A stretch of 64,000 bases of DNA from an uncultured Sphingomonadaceae bacterium (GCA_947493325.1 CANLQI010000001.1:62001-126000), one strand, 5' to 3'. Shown: positions 42,553-53,199, numbered from the stretch's first letter. Translations and numbers: made by a program. Notes: generated by a model not told the origin, from the sequence alone.

Positions 42553-44192
42553 GGCGCCGGGACAGTGGCCGCCGCCTGCGGTATTGCATAGCTGACTGAT
42601 GCATCGGGACCCAGCGGAATGCCGAGATAGACCCACAGGACCAGCAGCAATGTACCGCTGACGAGCAGCCAGATGGCATAGGGGATCATCATCGCGGTCA
42701 GGCTGCCAAGCCCGAAATCCTTCTGCCAACGCTGCGCGAATACCAGGATCAGCGGGAAATAGACCATCAGCGGCGTGATGATATTGGTGGCGCTGTCACC
42801 GACGCGGTAGGCGGCGGTCGCGCCCTCCGGGCTAACGCCGAGCAGCATGAGCATCGGCACCAGAACCGGCGCGAGCAGTGCCCATTTTGCGCTGGCAGAT
42901 CCGACGAACATGTTGAGCAAGCCGGAGAAGAGCACGATCAGGCCGAGCACCAGCGGCAGCGGCAGTCCGGTGGACTCAATACCCGCTGCGCCGTGCACCG
43001 CTGTGATCAGGCCCAGGTTCGACCAGCCGAACATCGCCACGAAATGCGCGGCGGCAAAGGCGAGCACGAGATAATAGCCCATGTCCTTCATCGATTCCGC
43101 CATCATGTTTACCAGATCGCGATGATCGTTGATGGTTCCGGCGGCCTTGCCATAGGCCCAGCCGCACGCAAGAAACAGCAGGAAGAAACCGGCGACCAGC
43201 GAACTGTAGAAGGGCCGCAGCGTGGTGTGGATGGAACAATCACCGCTGGCAATCGTACCCGGCGGGCAGGCTTCCTCATTAATCAGAGGCGTGCCGGGGG
43301 CAAGTGTCATAATCGCCCAGAGCACGACAATGCCAAGCGCCGCTAGCCCCGCATATTTGAGGCCGCGTCTCTGCGCGTCTGTCAGGCCTTCGTCTTCATT
43401 TTCATAGTTTTTGGCCATATCGCCTTCGGCTTTCCAAATGCCCAGACGTGGCTCAATAACCTTATCGGTCACATACCAGATAATTGGCAGGTAAAGTAAC
43501 GTCATCGCAGCGATAAAATACCAGTTGCCCGCGATATTCATGGTCCAGCTCGGGTCCAGTGCGCTGACATTTACGGCTTCTTCGGTAATGCCGAATAGCA
43601 GCGCATCGAGCTGGCCTGGCGAGATATTGGCGGAGAAACCGCCCGAAACGCCCGCAAAGGCGGCGGCAATTCCGGCAAGGGGGTGACGCCCTGCTGCGGC
43701 AAATAACAGCCCGGCGAGCGGAATCAGCACGACATAGCCTGCATCCGCCGCATGGTTGCCGATCATCGCGACCAGCGCAACAACGGGTGTGAGCAGCGAT
43801 ACCGGCGCGCTTTTGACGGCGGCACGCATGCCGCTGGCAAAAAAGCCCGACCGTTCGGCGACGCCCGCACCCAGCATCACGACCAGCACATAGCCCAATG
43901 GATGGAAATGGGTGAAAGTCTTGGGCATTTCGACCCAGAGTTTTTGAATATTTTCAGGTGCAAGCAGGCTGACCGATTTGATGACAAGCGCCTTGCCATC
44001 TTCGCCCAATTCTGTGGGATGCAGCGCCGAAGCGCCCATGGCAGCGGCGATAATAGAAATGATCACCAACGCGATAATCAGATAGAAAAAGATAAAGACC
44101 GGGTCAGGCAGCTTGTTGCCGGTTTTTTCGACCCAGCCCAGAAAACCGCCAGTTTTCATGCCAGCTGCCGTGGGTTCCTGTGTCTCTGCCAT
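42549..44192 (-). CDS. AbgT-family transporter
   Basis: The 547-residue inner-membrane protein has about a dozen membrane segments and family motifs such as GWVEKTGNKLPDPVFIFF near the start, HFHPLGYVLVVMLGAGVAE and AEKWALLAPVLVPMLM-like sequence (SAKWALLAPVLVPMLMLLG). AbgT proteins import p-aminobenzoyl-glutamate or, in other members (MtrF, YdaH), export sulfonamides. The substrate cannot be told from sequence. It is divergent from nothing and convergent with thpR. Confidence 0.9.
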   Translation of the reverse strand: MAETQEPTAAGMKTGGFLGWVEKTGNKLPDPVFIFFYLIIALVIISIIAAAMGASALHPTELGEDGKALVIKSVSLLAPENIQKLWVEMPKTFTHFHPLGYVLVVMLGAGVAERSGFFASGMRAAVKSAPVSLLTPVVALVAMIGNHAADAGYVVLIPLAGLLFAAAGRHPLAGIAAAFAGVSGGFSANISPGQLDALLFGITEEAVNVSALDPSWTMNIAGNWYFIAAMTLLYLPIIWYVTDKVIEPRLGIWKAEGDMAKNYENEDEGLTDAQRRGLKYAGLAALGIVVLWAIMTLAPGTPLINEEACPPGTIASGDCSIHTTLRPFYSSLVAGFFLLFLACGWAYGKAAGTINDHRDLVNMMAESMKDMGYYLVLAFAAAHFVAMFGWSNLGLITAVHGAAGIESTGLPLPLVLGLIVLFSGLLNMFVGSASAKWALLAPVLVPMLMLLGVSPEGATAAYRVGDSATNIITPLMVYFPLILVFAQRWQKDFGLGSLTAMMIPYAIWLLVSGTLLLVLWVYLGIPLGPDASVSYAIPQAAATVPAP

Positions 44193-44301
44193 ATGCGCCT
44201 CTTCCCGAATTATGATTTTTCGGGATGTTAGCGCAACTTACGGAAATCGCAATGGGTTGGTGCTAGAAATTGTGGCGTGACCCTTGCGGACTCCATGTCG
44301 G

Positions 44302-44730
44302 CTATACGCTTTGAATATAATCGCGCATGGCCGCGGCTTCGCTTTCGATTTTGTCGATCCGGTATTTGACCAGATCCCCAATCGAGACAAAACCAACGAG
44401 CTTATCGCCGTCCACGACCGGCAAATGCCGGATACGCCGCTTGCTCATCAGCGAAAGCGCGGACAAGGCGCCAGTATCCGATGATATCGTGATGGCCGGC
44501 GCGGTCATTGCGCTCGATACAGGGGCATTGAGTATTTCGGAACCATCCTTTTGCAGGCAGTAAATAACATCGCGTTCGGAAAATATACCCGCCACCTTGC
44601 CATCTGCCATGACAGGCAGTGCACCGATGCGTTTTTCGGACAGCATGGCAATGGCATCCATCACACTGTCGTCACCGCGGCAGGTAAAGACGTCACCGGA
44701 ACGGGTTTCCAAAATCGTTGCTATTGTCAT
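44302..44730 (-). CDS. Two-CBS-domain protein
   Basis: The 142-residue protein is a Bateman module: two CBS domains (residues about 5-60 and 75-135) with typical ends such as GALPVMADGKVAGIFSERDV and RHLPVVDGDKLVGFVSIGDL. Such stand-alone modules bind adenine nucleotides or S-adenosyl compounds and regulate a partner. The last part, KYRIDKIESEAAAMRDYI, is a short helix seen in alphaproteobacterial stress-type CBS proteins. The ATG at 44730 has GGGGAC upstream; an in-frame upstream extension to 44913 is not family-like. Confidence 0.9.
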   Translation of the reverse strand: MTIATILETRSGDVFTCRGDDSVMDAIAMLSEKRIGALPVMADGKVAGIFSERDVIYCLQKDGSEILNAPVSSAMTAPAITISSDTGALSALSLMSKRRIRHLPVVDGDKLVGFVSIGDLVKYRIDKIESEAAAMRDYIQSV

Positions 44731-44831
44731 GCTTGTCCCCTCGATTTGCTGGCCCTGGTGGCCCGATTCTTTTTGACTTGCACAAATGTAACATAAAATA
44801 ATGCACCCGTCATTCGGGGAGACTTGATGCC

Positions 44832-45158
44832 GTGCATAAAAGCGTTCAAAGACATGGCATGCACAGACCGTCCAATCTTGATGACCCCGAATATGCCCAT
44901 TTTGCATGGGCACGCTATCGCCGGCTCATGAAATATATGACGCTGGTGACGGCGGCTGTCGTGATTATCGCGCTGGGCATCATGTTTTATCTGCATGGCA
45001 TGGTGTCGATCCATCTGTATATTGCCACGGCGCTGGGCGTGGCGGCGGCGATGCTGCTGACGGCGGCGCTGATGGGGCTGGTCTTTATGTCCAGCGGCAC
45101 CGGTCATGATGAAGCGGTTGAGGACGAGATATCAAAGGAAATATATGGCGATGACTAA
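44832..45158 (+). CDS. Small membrane protein upstream of the thioesterase
   Basis: The 108-residue protein has two membrane helices (MTLVTAAVVIIALGIMFYL and YIATALGVAAAMLLTAALMG). The N-terminus is basic and the C-terminus acidic (GHDEAVEDEISKEIYGDD), so the ends are likely cytosolic. The GTG at 44832 is preferred because GGGGAGA lies nine bases upstream; ATG 44859 is an alternative. Its end overlaps the thioesterase start by 14 bases, so the genes are coupled. No family is recognised; similar two-helix proteins accompany acyl-CoA thioesterases in sphingomonads. Confidence 0.78.
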   Translation: MHKSVQRHGMHRPSNLDDPEYAHFAWARYRRLMKYMTLVTAAVVIIALGIMFYLHGMVSIHLYIATALGVAAAMLLTAALMGLVFMSSGTGHDEAVEDEISKEIYGDD

Positions 45159-45558
45159 AAGCGATCATATCGGTGTTAAACCGGCGCTCACCTCGCGTGA
45201 AAACCCGATATTGCGCGTGGTGCCGGGCCCTGCCGATATTAACAGCAACGGCCATATTTTCGGCGGCTGGGTGCTGAGCCAGATGGACACGGCGGCGGGC
45301 ATCGTGGCGGCGCGTGCCACCCAGGGTGCGACGGCGACTGTTGCGATTGACGCGATGGAATTTATCGCACCCATTCTGCTGCGCGATGTGATTTCAGTCT
45401 ATGCCGAGGTGGAACGGATTGGCCGCACATCGCTCGCCATCCGTATTGATGTGATCGCCACGCGCTCACGCGGCGCAGAGGAAGTGCGCGTGACCAGTGG
45501 ATTGTTCACATTCGTCGCGCTTGATGAAAACCACCGGCCCAGAGTTATTGAGAAATAG
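45145..45558 (+). CDS. Acyl-CoA thioesterase, hotdog fold (YciA type)
   Basis: The 137-residue protein has the YciA/BACH pattern: PADINSNGHIFGGWVLSQMD contains the catalytic Asn/Asp region and the central hotdog helix (WVLSQMDTAAGIVA), then VAIDAMEFIAPILLRDVISV strands. It hydrolyses acyl-CoA to acid and CoA in the cytosol. The ATG at 45145 has AAGGAA seven bases upstream and is read within the end of the preceding gene. An ORF start at 45106 is not favoured. Confidence 0.9.
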   Translation: MAMTKSDHIGVKPALTSRENPILRVVPGPADINSNGHIFGGWVLSQMDTAAGIVAARATQGATATVAIDAMEFIAPILLRDVISVYAEVERIGRTSLAIRIDVIATRSRGAEEVRVTSGLFTFVALDENHRPRVIEK

Positions 45559-45614
45559 GGCGTTATTGAGAAATAGTGCTTTGTTCGTGCACCTATTTTC
45601 GGGGGAATAATGGC

Positions 45615-47189
45615 TTATTCCTTATTCCGTAACTGTATGCGCAGCGATGAATTTCCATTGGCAGGCACGCGGACTTTCCAGACATATCGGCCATCTTTCT
45701 TGCGCACTTTGCCTCCCTTAACGCGGCGGTAATCGGTAAAGGCGACTGGGCCGAGTCTGATTTCGGCATCAACCGGAGCCGGATTGGAGTTGCTGATTTC
45801 CAGCACAAATGCCTGCCACCCCTTTTTATGCGGTTCACCCTTGCGGATGTTTGAAAAGCGTACCTGCGCGCTTTCGGTAATCGCGAACTCAACTTTTTCG
45901 TCCACGGCAAAATCGCGTAAATCCGCTTCACCGAGAAGCAGGTTCTCGCCATTTACAGGCGTGAAGATCGTAATTCCCCCCGATGGCAACGGCGCGCCCA
46001 ACCCCTGCTGTTCCTTATTTTGCATGCGCAGTTCGACTTGCATGGGAATATTTTTCATATCCTGACCGCTGTTCCAGTCAGCAACATAAACAGGTGTCAC
46101 CGCAACGGCATCCTTGACCAGCAGAGCCACCTGTTTTTGCGCATTGGCGGCAATGGTTGAACGAAATGGTACGCGGTAGAGTTTGAGATCGCCCAGTTCT
46201 TCCTGCCGTGCGATTCGGGAACCTGTCACCACTATTTTTTGAGCGGATGGTGGCGGTGGAGGCGGCGCCATGACGGGCGCTGGCGCAGGTATTGCCATCA
46301 TCGCGCCATCTGCCTCTTCCATTTCCGCGCGGTAATCGGGATAATCCGTTCCATCTGCTGTTGATCCCATGGGATAGCAGGTAAGCCGGAGCCGCGGTGT
46401 TTCCGGCCTGTCGGCCAGCTGGTCATAGGGCTGCTCGACATTCAGCGTCCCTGCCACTGCCATCACTTCGGCATTGCGGAAACTTTCCGCGTTCATATTG
46501 GCGAGTGTCAGCCATGCGAGCAACTGCATACGCGCGCCATTGGCGCTGAGTTGTCCGACATAATGGGCAGACCAGTCGAACCCGCTGGCGAGATAGGTGA
46601 GGGTGACAGTGGCTGTTACGGGTTCGGGCGAGACAGTATCAACCGAGAGCACAGGCGTTGCCGACAGACCTTCGGGCACTTCGTCATAGACCAGCGTTTC
46701 AGGAAGGCCGGCACAGCGCAATGCTTCAAACCCCTGCTCAGTCTGCAGCACGACGCCGCCGTTTGCGCCCGTGCGAATAATGGCTTCGCGGGTTGTTTCT
46801 ACACCGGTTGCAGGGTTGGTGCGGCGTATCGTAACCCGGTTGCCGAGTGTCCCGTCGATCAATGAAGCGGGCGAGAGCAGGTTTTTGTCACGGTTTTTCT
46901 GTGCCACGCCGCCGGGCAGACCCGTGACGATTGCGCTGACGGCGACCATGCCCTCAGCCACGCCTTCAAAACGGATGGTGGAAGGCCCGGCGGGTAGGGT
47001 GATTGTGCGCTTTTCACTAATCAACGCAAAACCGCGCAGGTAATTCAGGTTCATCGGCGTATCGCTGCGCTGCGGATCACGGTAGATGGTGACGGATACG
47101 TCTTCAGGCTTGTCGGACACGATGATATCCTGCGCAAAAACCGGTATGGCCATACACATTAAGGCGAAAGCGAAGAATATCCGCAGCAC
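45615..47189 (-). CDS. Secreted DUF4139 protein with a TonB-box-like motif
   Basis: The 524-residue protein begins with a signal peptide (IFFAFALMCMAIPVFAQ) and carries the DUF4139 fold (N-terminal strand FVSVTIYRDP-like VSVTIYRDPQRSD, and C-terminal VYVADWNSGQDMKNIPMQVE). At about residue 315 a proline-rich linker (PAPVMAPPPPPPSAQK) leads into IVVTGSRIARQEELGDL, which looks like the TonB box of sphingomonad TonB-dependent receptors, though no receptor barrel follows. DUF4139 proteins have no proven function. The start is GTG at 47189, four bases after the stop of a paralogue, so the two are one transcript. Confidence 0.84.
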   Translation of the reverse strand: MLRIFFAFALMCMAIPVFAQDIIVSDKPEDVSVTIYRDPQRSDTPMNLNYLRGFALISEKRTITLPAGPSTIRFEGVAEGMVAVSAIVTGLPGGVAQKNRDKNLLSPASLIDGTLGNRVTIRRTNPATGVETTREAIIRTGANGGVVLQTEQGFEALRCAGLPETLVYDEVPEGLSATPVLSVDTVSPEPVTATVTLTYLASGFDWSAHYVGQLSANGARMQLLAWLTLANMNAESFRNAEVMAVAGTLNVEQPYDQLADRPETPRLRLTCYPMGSTADGTDYPDYRAEMEEADGAMMAIPAPAPVMAPPPPPPSAQKIVVTGSRIARQEELGDLKLYRVPFRSTIAANAQKQVALLVKDAVAVTPVYVADWNSGQDMKNIPMQVELRMQNKEQQGLGAPLPSGGITIFTPVNGENLLLGEADLRDFAVDEKVEFAITESAQVRFSNIRKGEPHKKGWQAFVLEISNSNPAPVDAEIRLGPVAFTDYRRVKGGKVRKKDGRYVWKVRVPANGNSSLRIQLRNKE

Positions 47190-47193
47190 GAGT

Positions 47194-48723
47194 TTAGTAC
47201 CGGGTCTCGTACACCACCGTCAGCACAGTGGTGCCATTGGCCGCAACCGGCACCTTCCATAACCGGGTGGAGGCATTAATCTGCTCCCCGGACAAGGCCG
47301 TGCCGCCAATATTTTCCGATATTACCCGCGTGTCGTTGCCCCACCATGACCGGCTCAGGCCATATTGGCGCAGGTCGACTGTGACGGGCTGATTGCGCGC
47401 ATTGGTGAGCGTATATTTCATGGCGGTGCGCCAGAATTCTTTGGGCCGTTCGGCGGTGACTGTATCGGTGCTGCCATCACTACGGGTAATGCGGTAACGT
47501 GCGCTTTCCTCCCACTCACTGCTGCTAATCTTGCCGCGGCTCGCCACTTCGGTTTTCACTTTTACGTCAAAAGCATCGCCAGTGGCCAGCGACAATATGC
47601 TGCCCATGGGTGTATGACCGATATTGCTCTCGCCGATAAATTGCGGATTGCCGCGTGCATCGCGTTGATAAAAGCGCACGGTGCCGGCGGGCAATGCATC
47701 GCCAAGGCCGCCTTGCTGACTGGAGGAAAAGCTGATCGCCGTGCTGGCGCTGCGCGGTTCCTCCATGCTGGAAAGCCAGCCCACATCGAATTGATAGACT
47801 TTGCGTGCGGCCACGCCTTGTACATCCATAAAGCTGACCTGCTTGGTCTGGCGGTTGGCAATCGTGGTGCGTCCGGAAATGGGGTAAAGATAGAAATCGC
47901 CGAGCTGTTCGCGATTCGCAGTTTCTGTGCCGGCCTGCGTCAATTGTCTGCGGTTCCTGTTACCCCGTGCGCCGCGGCCGCCTCTGGGGTTGCCCGCGAC
48001 CAGCAATGTGTCGGCATTTCTATATGTCGTGCCGCTATTGTTGGTGAGCGTGACCCAGCCCTGCATATCGATGCTGCCGCTTTGTTCGTCATAAAGCGAG
48101 ACATAATCAGCCTTCCAGCCAAGACCGGGTGTCAGATAGCGGAGCGAAGCCGCCCGCGTGCCTGTGCGCGCGCTGTCGAGGGTGATCGAAAGCGTGGGCC
48201 GGGCGCGCAAATTGGGCGGCACACGGTCAAATATCGCGCGCACCGGCAGGCCATCGTCGCGCAGCACTTCAATGCGATTGCCGATTTTCAGGACAACACC
48301 GTTGTTGACCGACAACACTTTGGCCCGTTCGCGCGTTTCGCTGCCAGTGGCGGGATTGGTGCGGATAATGGTAATGGTTTGCCCAACCGCTTTTTCCATC
48401 AATTTGGCAGGGGTCAGCAGATCATAATCGAAATTCTGTTCGACTATCGAAGTGCCATCGGCGGCGAAGGAAACGGTTTCGGCGCGAATCTCTGCGGATA
48501 CGTCGGGAAATTCCTGCCGTGTAATGCCGCTCGGGATATTAATCTGCCGCACATCCTGCACCAGCGCGAGATTACCGTTGTAAATCGTGACCGACACATC
48601 ACCTTGCGCGCTTTTATCAGGATCGGTATCCGTCGCATCGACTGTCTGTGCGGTTGCGGGCCTCACTATTGTCCCGCCCGTAACGAGTGTGAGAACCAGT
48701 AGCGAATTTGCAAAAGCGCGCAT
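47194..48723 (-). CDS. Secreted DUF4139 protein, paralogue of the downstream gene
   Basis: This 509-residue protein has a signal peptide (SLLVLTLVTGGTIVRPATAQ) and the same architecture as its neighbour: GDVSVTIYNGNLALVQDVRQ near the start, RTNPATGSETRERAKVLSVN in the middle and a beta-rich DUF4139 end (TVTAERPKEFWRTAMKYTLT). It lacks the proline-rich linker and TonB-like motif. A GGGAGA site precedes the ATG. The tandem pair (bases 45615-48723) suggests two related secreted proteins working together; localisation in the periplasm or at the surface is inference. Function unknown. Confidence 0.85.
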   Translation of the reverse strand: MRAFANSLLVLTLVTGGTIVRPATAQTVDATDTDPDKSAQGDVSVTIYNGNLALVQDVRQINIPSGITRQEFPDVSAEIRAETVSFAADGTSIVEQNFDYDLLTPAKLMEKAVGQTITIIRTNPATGSETRERAKVLSVNNGVVLKIGNRIEVLRDDGLPVRAIFDRVPPNLRARPTLSITLDSARTGTRAASLRYLTPGLGWKADYVSLYDEQSGSIDMQGWVTLTNNSGTTYRNADTLLVAGNPRGGRGARGNRNRRQLTQAGTETANREQLGDFYLYPISGRTTIANRQTKQVSFMDVQGVAARKVYQFDVGWLSSMEEPRSASTAISFSSSQQGGLGDALPAGTVRFYQRDARGNPQFIGESNIGHTPMGSILSLATGDAFDVKVKTEVASRGKISSSEWEESARYRITRSDGSTDTVTAERPKEFWRTAMKYTLTNARNQPVTVDLRQYGLSRSWWGNDTRVISENIGGTALSGEQINASTRLWKVPVAANGTTVLTVVYETRY

Positions 48724-48816
48724 TAATCATCTCCCTCGATTTACGGGGATAATGATGTATTTCTCCTGCTTTGAACAGGGGGTATTTTGGCAGTAATTAT
48801 GTGAAGAGTTTTGCCG

Positions 48817-49464
48817 TTATTCTGCTGCAACGGGCGGCTTGTCACTATCCGCCTTGGACGGACGACCACGGCGCGGCTTCGGCTTTTCTTCCGCTGTATC
48901 ATCGCTGCCAATAGCGGGCGGTAACGCAGCCATGTCAATGGATGCCGTATCATCGCCATTGGCTTTGCGCTCGGGCGCTTTGCGGGTGCGGCGAACTTTC
49001 GGCTTTTCTTCGGCCGGCTTTGCGTCTGCCTTTACATCGCCTGTGGCGTCTTCGTTATTTTCGGCCTGCGGGGCAGTGCGGCGCGTGTTGCGGCGCGCCG
49101 GGCGGCGGTCGTTTTGGTCATCTTTACTGTCGCTGCGTGGGCCGCGATTATCATTGCGGTCGTCCCCGTTCGGGGCGCGCTCAGCTTCACGTTTGGCGCG
49201 TTCTTCTTCCTGGCGCGCTTTATTGTCGGCGAGCACACGAAAATAATGATCGGCAAATTGCAGATAATATTCGCTATTGACGCCATCATCATTCATCGCG
49301 GCATCATTGGCCATCTTCTTGTATTTATCGAGCATCTGCGCCGCGTTGCCGCGCGCCCTGCTGTCAATCCGGTTCGCCGAATCCACACCGCCGCGATTAT
49401 TTTGCCCACGATTATTATTGTTGCGGCTGCGACGCCGGTTATTCTGTCCGCGATTATTGTTCAA
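48817..49464 (-). CDS. DUF4167 protein with basic N-terminus
   Basis: The 215-residue protein has an Asn/Arg-rich N-terminus (NNNRGQNNRRRSRNNNNRGQ) and the family core RGNAAQMLDKYKKMANDAAM and SEYYLQFADHYFRVL (about residues 40-80). The rest is a long, low-complexity charged tail. DUF4167 is widespread in alphaproteobacteria, and the basic disordered N-terminus suggests RNA or ribosome contact (inference). The start is TTG at 49464: TGAGGA lies nine bases upstream and MNNNRG matches family starts. It follows prmC on the same strand with a 226-base gap. Confidence 0.85.
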   Translation of the reverse strand: MNNNRGQNNRRRSRNNNNRGQNNRGGVDSANRIDSRARGNAAQMLDKYKKMANDAAMNDDGVNSEYYLQFADHYFRVLADNKARQEEERAKREAERAPNGDDRNDNRGPRSDSKDDQNDRRPARRNTRRTAPQAENNEDATGDVKADAKPAEEKPKVRRTRKAPERKANGDDTASIDMAALPPAIGSDDTAEEKPKPRRGRPSKADSDKPPVAAE

Positions 49465-49698
49465 TGTTGTCAATCCTCATGTCTGAAGCCTTAATGTGAC
49501 AAGGGGTTCTGCCCGTTCCTATGGAAAAGCCATGCGATGCAGAGCGTATCCAATACTGACTGGAGCAAAGGCCATGATGGGGATTTTGTGCATCCATCAA
49601 TGACCTTGTCTTTAGCCGTAGCGAGACTTCGCACCCTTGCCAAGCAAAAATTGGCGAAAATGTGGCAAATGCCAGTGGATAACCCACTAAAATGCTGA

Positions 49699-50630
49699 TT
49701 AATTTAGAATAAGCGCGCGCGGATGCCCCGCCAGGTCATGGCGTAAGTGCGTTTTCAAACCGTTTTGCGCGGCAATTGCAGTGACTTTTTCGGCCTGATC
49801 CGCGCCGATTTCGAATATGGCCGGTGCGCTTGCGCGGCGCAGGGACGCTATGGCGGGGATCAGTATCCGGTAATCATCCAACCCTTCCGCGCCCGCAAAC
49901 AATGCATCATGCGGTTCATAATCGCGGACATTGGGGCGCAGTGCAGCATCCATCTCCACATAGGGTGGGTTGCACAGGATCAGGTCAAACGGACCGTCCA
50001 GCGCATCAGTCCAGCCCTGTGTGTGCCAGCTTATTTCATGAAATACAGCGCGGTCTGCGAGCGAGAGGCTTCCCGCATTCTGGCGGGCTATCTTAAGGGC
50101 GGCCGGGCTCTTGTCTATCGCAGTGCCGGTGGCCTCCGGCCAATGCGAAAGCGCCGCGAGTAACAACGCGCCGGAACCTGTGCCAAGGTCGAGAATGCGC
50201 GCCGGCGGCTTTGCGGCGAGCGTTTCGGTGGCCGCTTCGATCAGCGTTTCGCTATCGGCGCGCGGGATCAGTACATCGGGCGTCACTGCGAAATCCAGAG
50301 CCCAGAATTCCTGATGTCCCGTAATATAGGCAATGGGTTCATGCGCGACGCGGCGTTGCAGTAAAGCTGCGAACTCCGGCGGTACCTCGGCCCGCAAATG
50401 ATCCAGCAGGAGGGTGGAGCGGCTGACGTGTAGCGCATGTGCCATCAACAATTCTGCATCGAGGCGCGGTGTGTCGCTGATGGCGCTCAATTGTGAAGTA
50501 GAATCACGAAGAGTGTCAGACACCGTCATTCCGGCGAAAGCCGGAATCTCCTGCACTTTAGCGCCAGATTGAAGGAGATTCCGGCTTTCGCCGGAATGAC
50601 GGTGCGATTTGCGCGGAGCAGTTTTAGGCA

Positions 50631-50634
<4 letters not shown>
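49699..50634 (-). CDS. prmC: Release-factor glutamine methyltransferase
   Basis: PrmC methylates the Gln of the GGQ motif in release factors, needed for efficient termination. The SAM motif is [13 protein letters not shown] and the catalytic motif is NPPY in [13 protein letters not shown]. The gene starts in an ATGA overlap with the prfA stop, which ties it to its substrate RF1. The native N-terminus MMPKTAPRK is followed by a repeat insertion ([16 protein letters not shown] and [10 protein letters not shown], residues about 11-38). An internal Met at residue 36 could provide an alternative start. The 311-residue length is longer than usual for this reason. Confidence 0.93.
50522..50604. repeat. 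REPIN-like element inserted in frame in prmC
   Basis: The ends CACCGTCATTCCGGCGAAAG and CTTTCGCCGGAATGACGGTG are exact inverted copies, extended inward by CCGGAATCTCCT and AGGAGATTCCGG. It lies near the 5' end of prmC and is in the same family as the element in the helicase gene. Confidence 0.88.
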
Positions 50635-51707
<1,073 letters not shown>

Positions 51708-51729
51708 TTTATATCACCAAAATAAGCAA

Positions 51730-51822
51730 CGTCACCCCCGACTTGATCGGCGGTCCATTCCCTAAACTTGCATCTGAATGAAACATTAGGGAATGGGTTC
51801 CCGCCTTCGCGGGAATGACGGG
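51730..51822. repeat. REPIN-like element between hisS and prfA
   Basis: GTCACCCCCGACTTGATCGG on one side and TTCCCGCCTTCGCGGGAATG on the other, with CCATTCCCTAA and TTAGGGAATGG as the inner inverted repeat. It lies in the gap of 123 bases between hisS and prfA. Confidence 0.8.
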
Positions 51823-51830
51823 TAGAGGGA

Positions 51831-53075
51831 TTAGCGCACAGCATCAACAATATCTCCCAGCGCAACGTCTCGCTGCTCACCCGTGCTCAAATCCTTGACC
51901 GCAGCCTTGCCGTTTGCTAGTTCATCTTCGCCAAGTATCACGGCAAATCGCGCACCTGCATCATTCGCCTTTTTCATCCGCTTCTTCATATTGCCGCGAT
52001 AGGCCATGTCCGTAGCAATGCCGCCGCGGCGCAGGTTCGCAATAATTCCATTCGCAGCCTGCTCAGCGGCTTCGCCCAGCGGCACGACGGCCACATCGAT
52101 AGAAGGCGCATCTCTTTCCCCGACCAGCATCGCCAGCCGTTCAATGCCCGCCGCCCAGCCAACCGAAGGCGTATGCGGACCGCCGAGAGCCTCGACCAGG
52201 CCGTCATAGCGGCCGCCGCCCAGCACGGTGCCCTGCGCGCCCAGCCGGTCGGTGATGAACTCGAACGCGGTGTGGCGGTAATAGTCGAACCCGCGCACCA
52301 GCCGCGCATTGCGAGTCCAGGCGACACCTGCGGCATCCAGCCCGGCGGTCACAGCGTCAAAGAACGTGCGCGCTTCATCGGTCAGGCTGTCGTCGATTAC
52401 CGGCGCTTCGCCCACAATGGGCCTGTCGCGCGGGTCCTTGCTGTCCAATATGCGCAGCGGATTCACATCCAGCCGGGTCTGGCTGTCCTCGGACAGACCA
52501 CCGCGATGCTTTTCGAAATGCGCAACCAGCGCCGTGCGCCATGCTGCGCGGCTTTCCGGATCGCCGAGCGTATTGAGGTGCAGCGTGACCCCGTCATCAA
52601 TGCCCAGCTCCTTGAACAGCTGGTCCGCCATCACCAACAGCTCGACATCGGCGGCGGGTTCACCCGCACCAAGTATCTCAGCATCAATCTGATGAAATTG
52701 CCGGTAGCGGCCCTTTTGCGGGCGTTCATAGCGAAACAACGGACCATGTGTGGTCAGCTTGAGCGGGGCGTGCTGCTGCCACCCGTTTGTGAGGTAAGCA
52801 CGCACAATGCCCGCCGTAAATTCCGGGCGCAGCGTCAGCGAATCCCCGCTGCGATCATCAAAAGAATACATTTCTTTCGATACCACATCGGTGGTTTCCC
52901 CCAGCGAACGGGCGAACACCGCAGTAGGTTCGAACACCGGCATTTCCGCGCGTTTGAAATTATAGAGCCGCCGCACGCGTTCGAACGTGTCGACGACAAA
53001 TCCGAAAGCTTCCTGTTCGGGTCCGAATATATCCTGTGTGCCGCGTATGGCCTGTGGTGTTTGTATCTTGCTCAT
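51831..53075 (-). CDS. hisS: Histidyl-tRNA synthetase
   Basis: The 414-residue class II enzyme charges tRNA-His. Motif 2 is [19 protein letters not shown]; the His A signature [15 protein letters not shown] and motif 3 [12 protein letters not shown] are intact, along with a C-terminal anticodon-binding domain ([20 protein letters not shown]-type [18 protein letters not shown]). The start [18 protein letters not shown] at 53075 fits the family. It leads the minus-strand unit hisS-prfA-prmC, but a repeat element separates hisS from prfA. Confidence 0.96.
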   Translation of the reverse strand: MSKIQTPQAIRGTQDIFGPEQEAFGFVVDTFERVRRLYNFKRAEMPVFEPTAVFARSLGETTDVVSKEMYSFDDRSGDSLTLRPEFTAGIVRAYLTNGWQQHAPLKLTTHGPLFRYERPQKGRYRQFHQIDAEILGAGEPAADVELLVMADQLFKELGIDDGVTLHLNTLGDPESRAAWRTALVAHFEKHRGGLSEDSQTRLDVNPLRILDSKDPRDRPIVGEAPVIDDSLTDEARTFFDAVTAGLDAAGVAWTRNARLVRGFDYYRHTAFEFITDRLGAQGTVLGGGRYDGLVEALGGPHTPSVGWAAGIERLAMLVGERDAPSIDVAVVPLGEAAEQAANGIIANLRRGGIATDMAYRGNMKKRMKKANDAGARFAVILGEDELANGKAAVKDLSTGEQRDVALGDIVDAVR

Positions 53076-53199
53076 GGGAAGCGGCTTTAACGGGTTTTGC
53101 GCAAAATCCAAATAAGGATTTGGCCTTGTTTGCCTTCACCGTGCGATATAGCGTGCCTCAAAACATTAACCCAAAATATCAACAGGGGAAATTCAACAC

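Noticed and set aside
47365-48702. Plus-strand ORF of 445 codons opposite the upstream DUF4139 gene
   Set aside because: Antisense to a gene with signal peptide and family features; the plus-strand product shows no domain.
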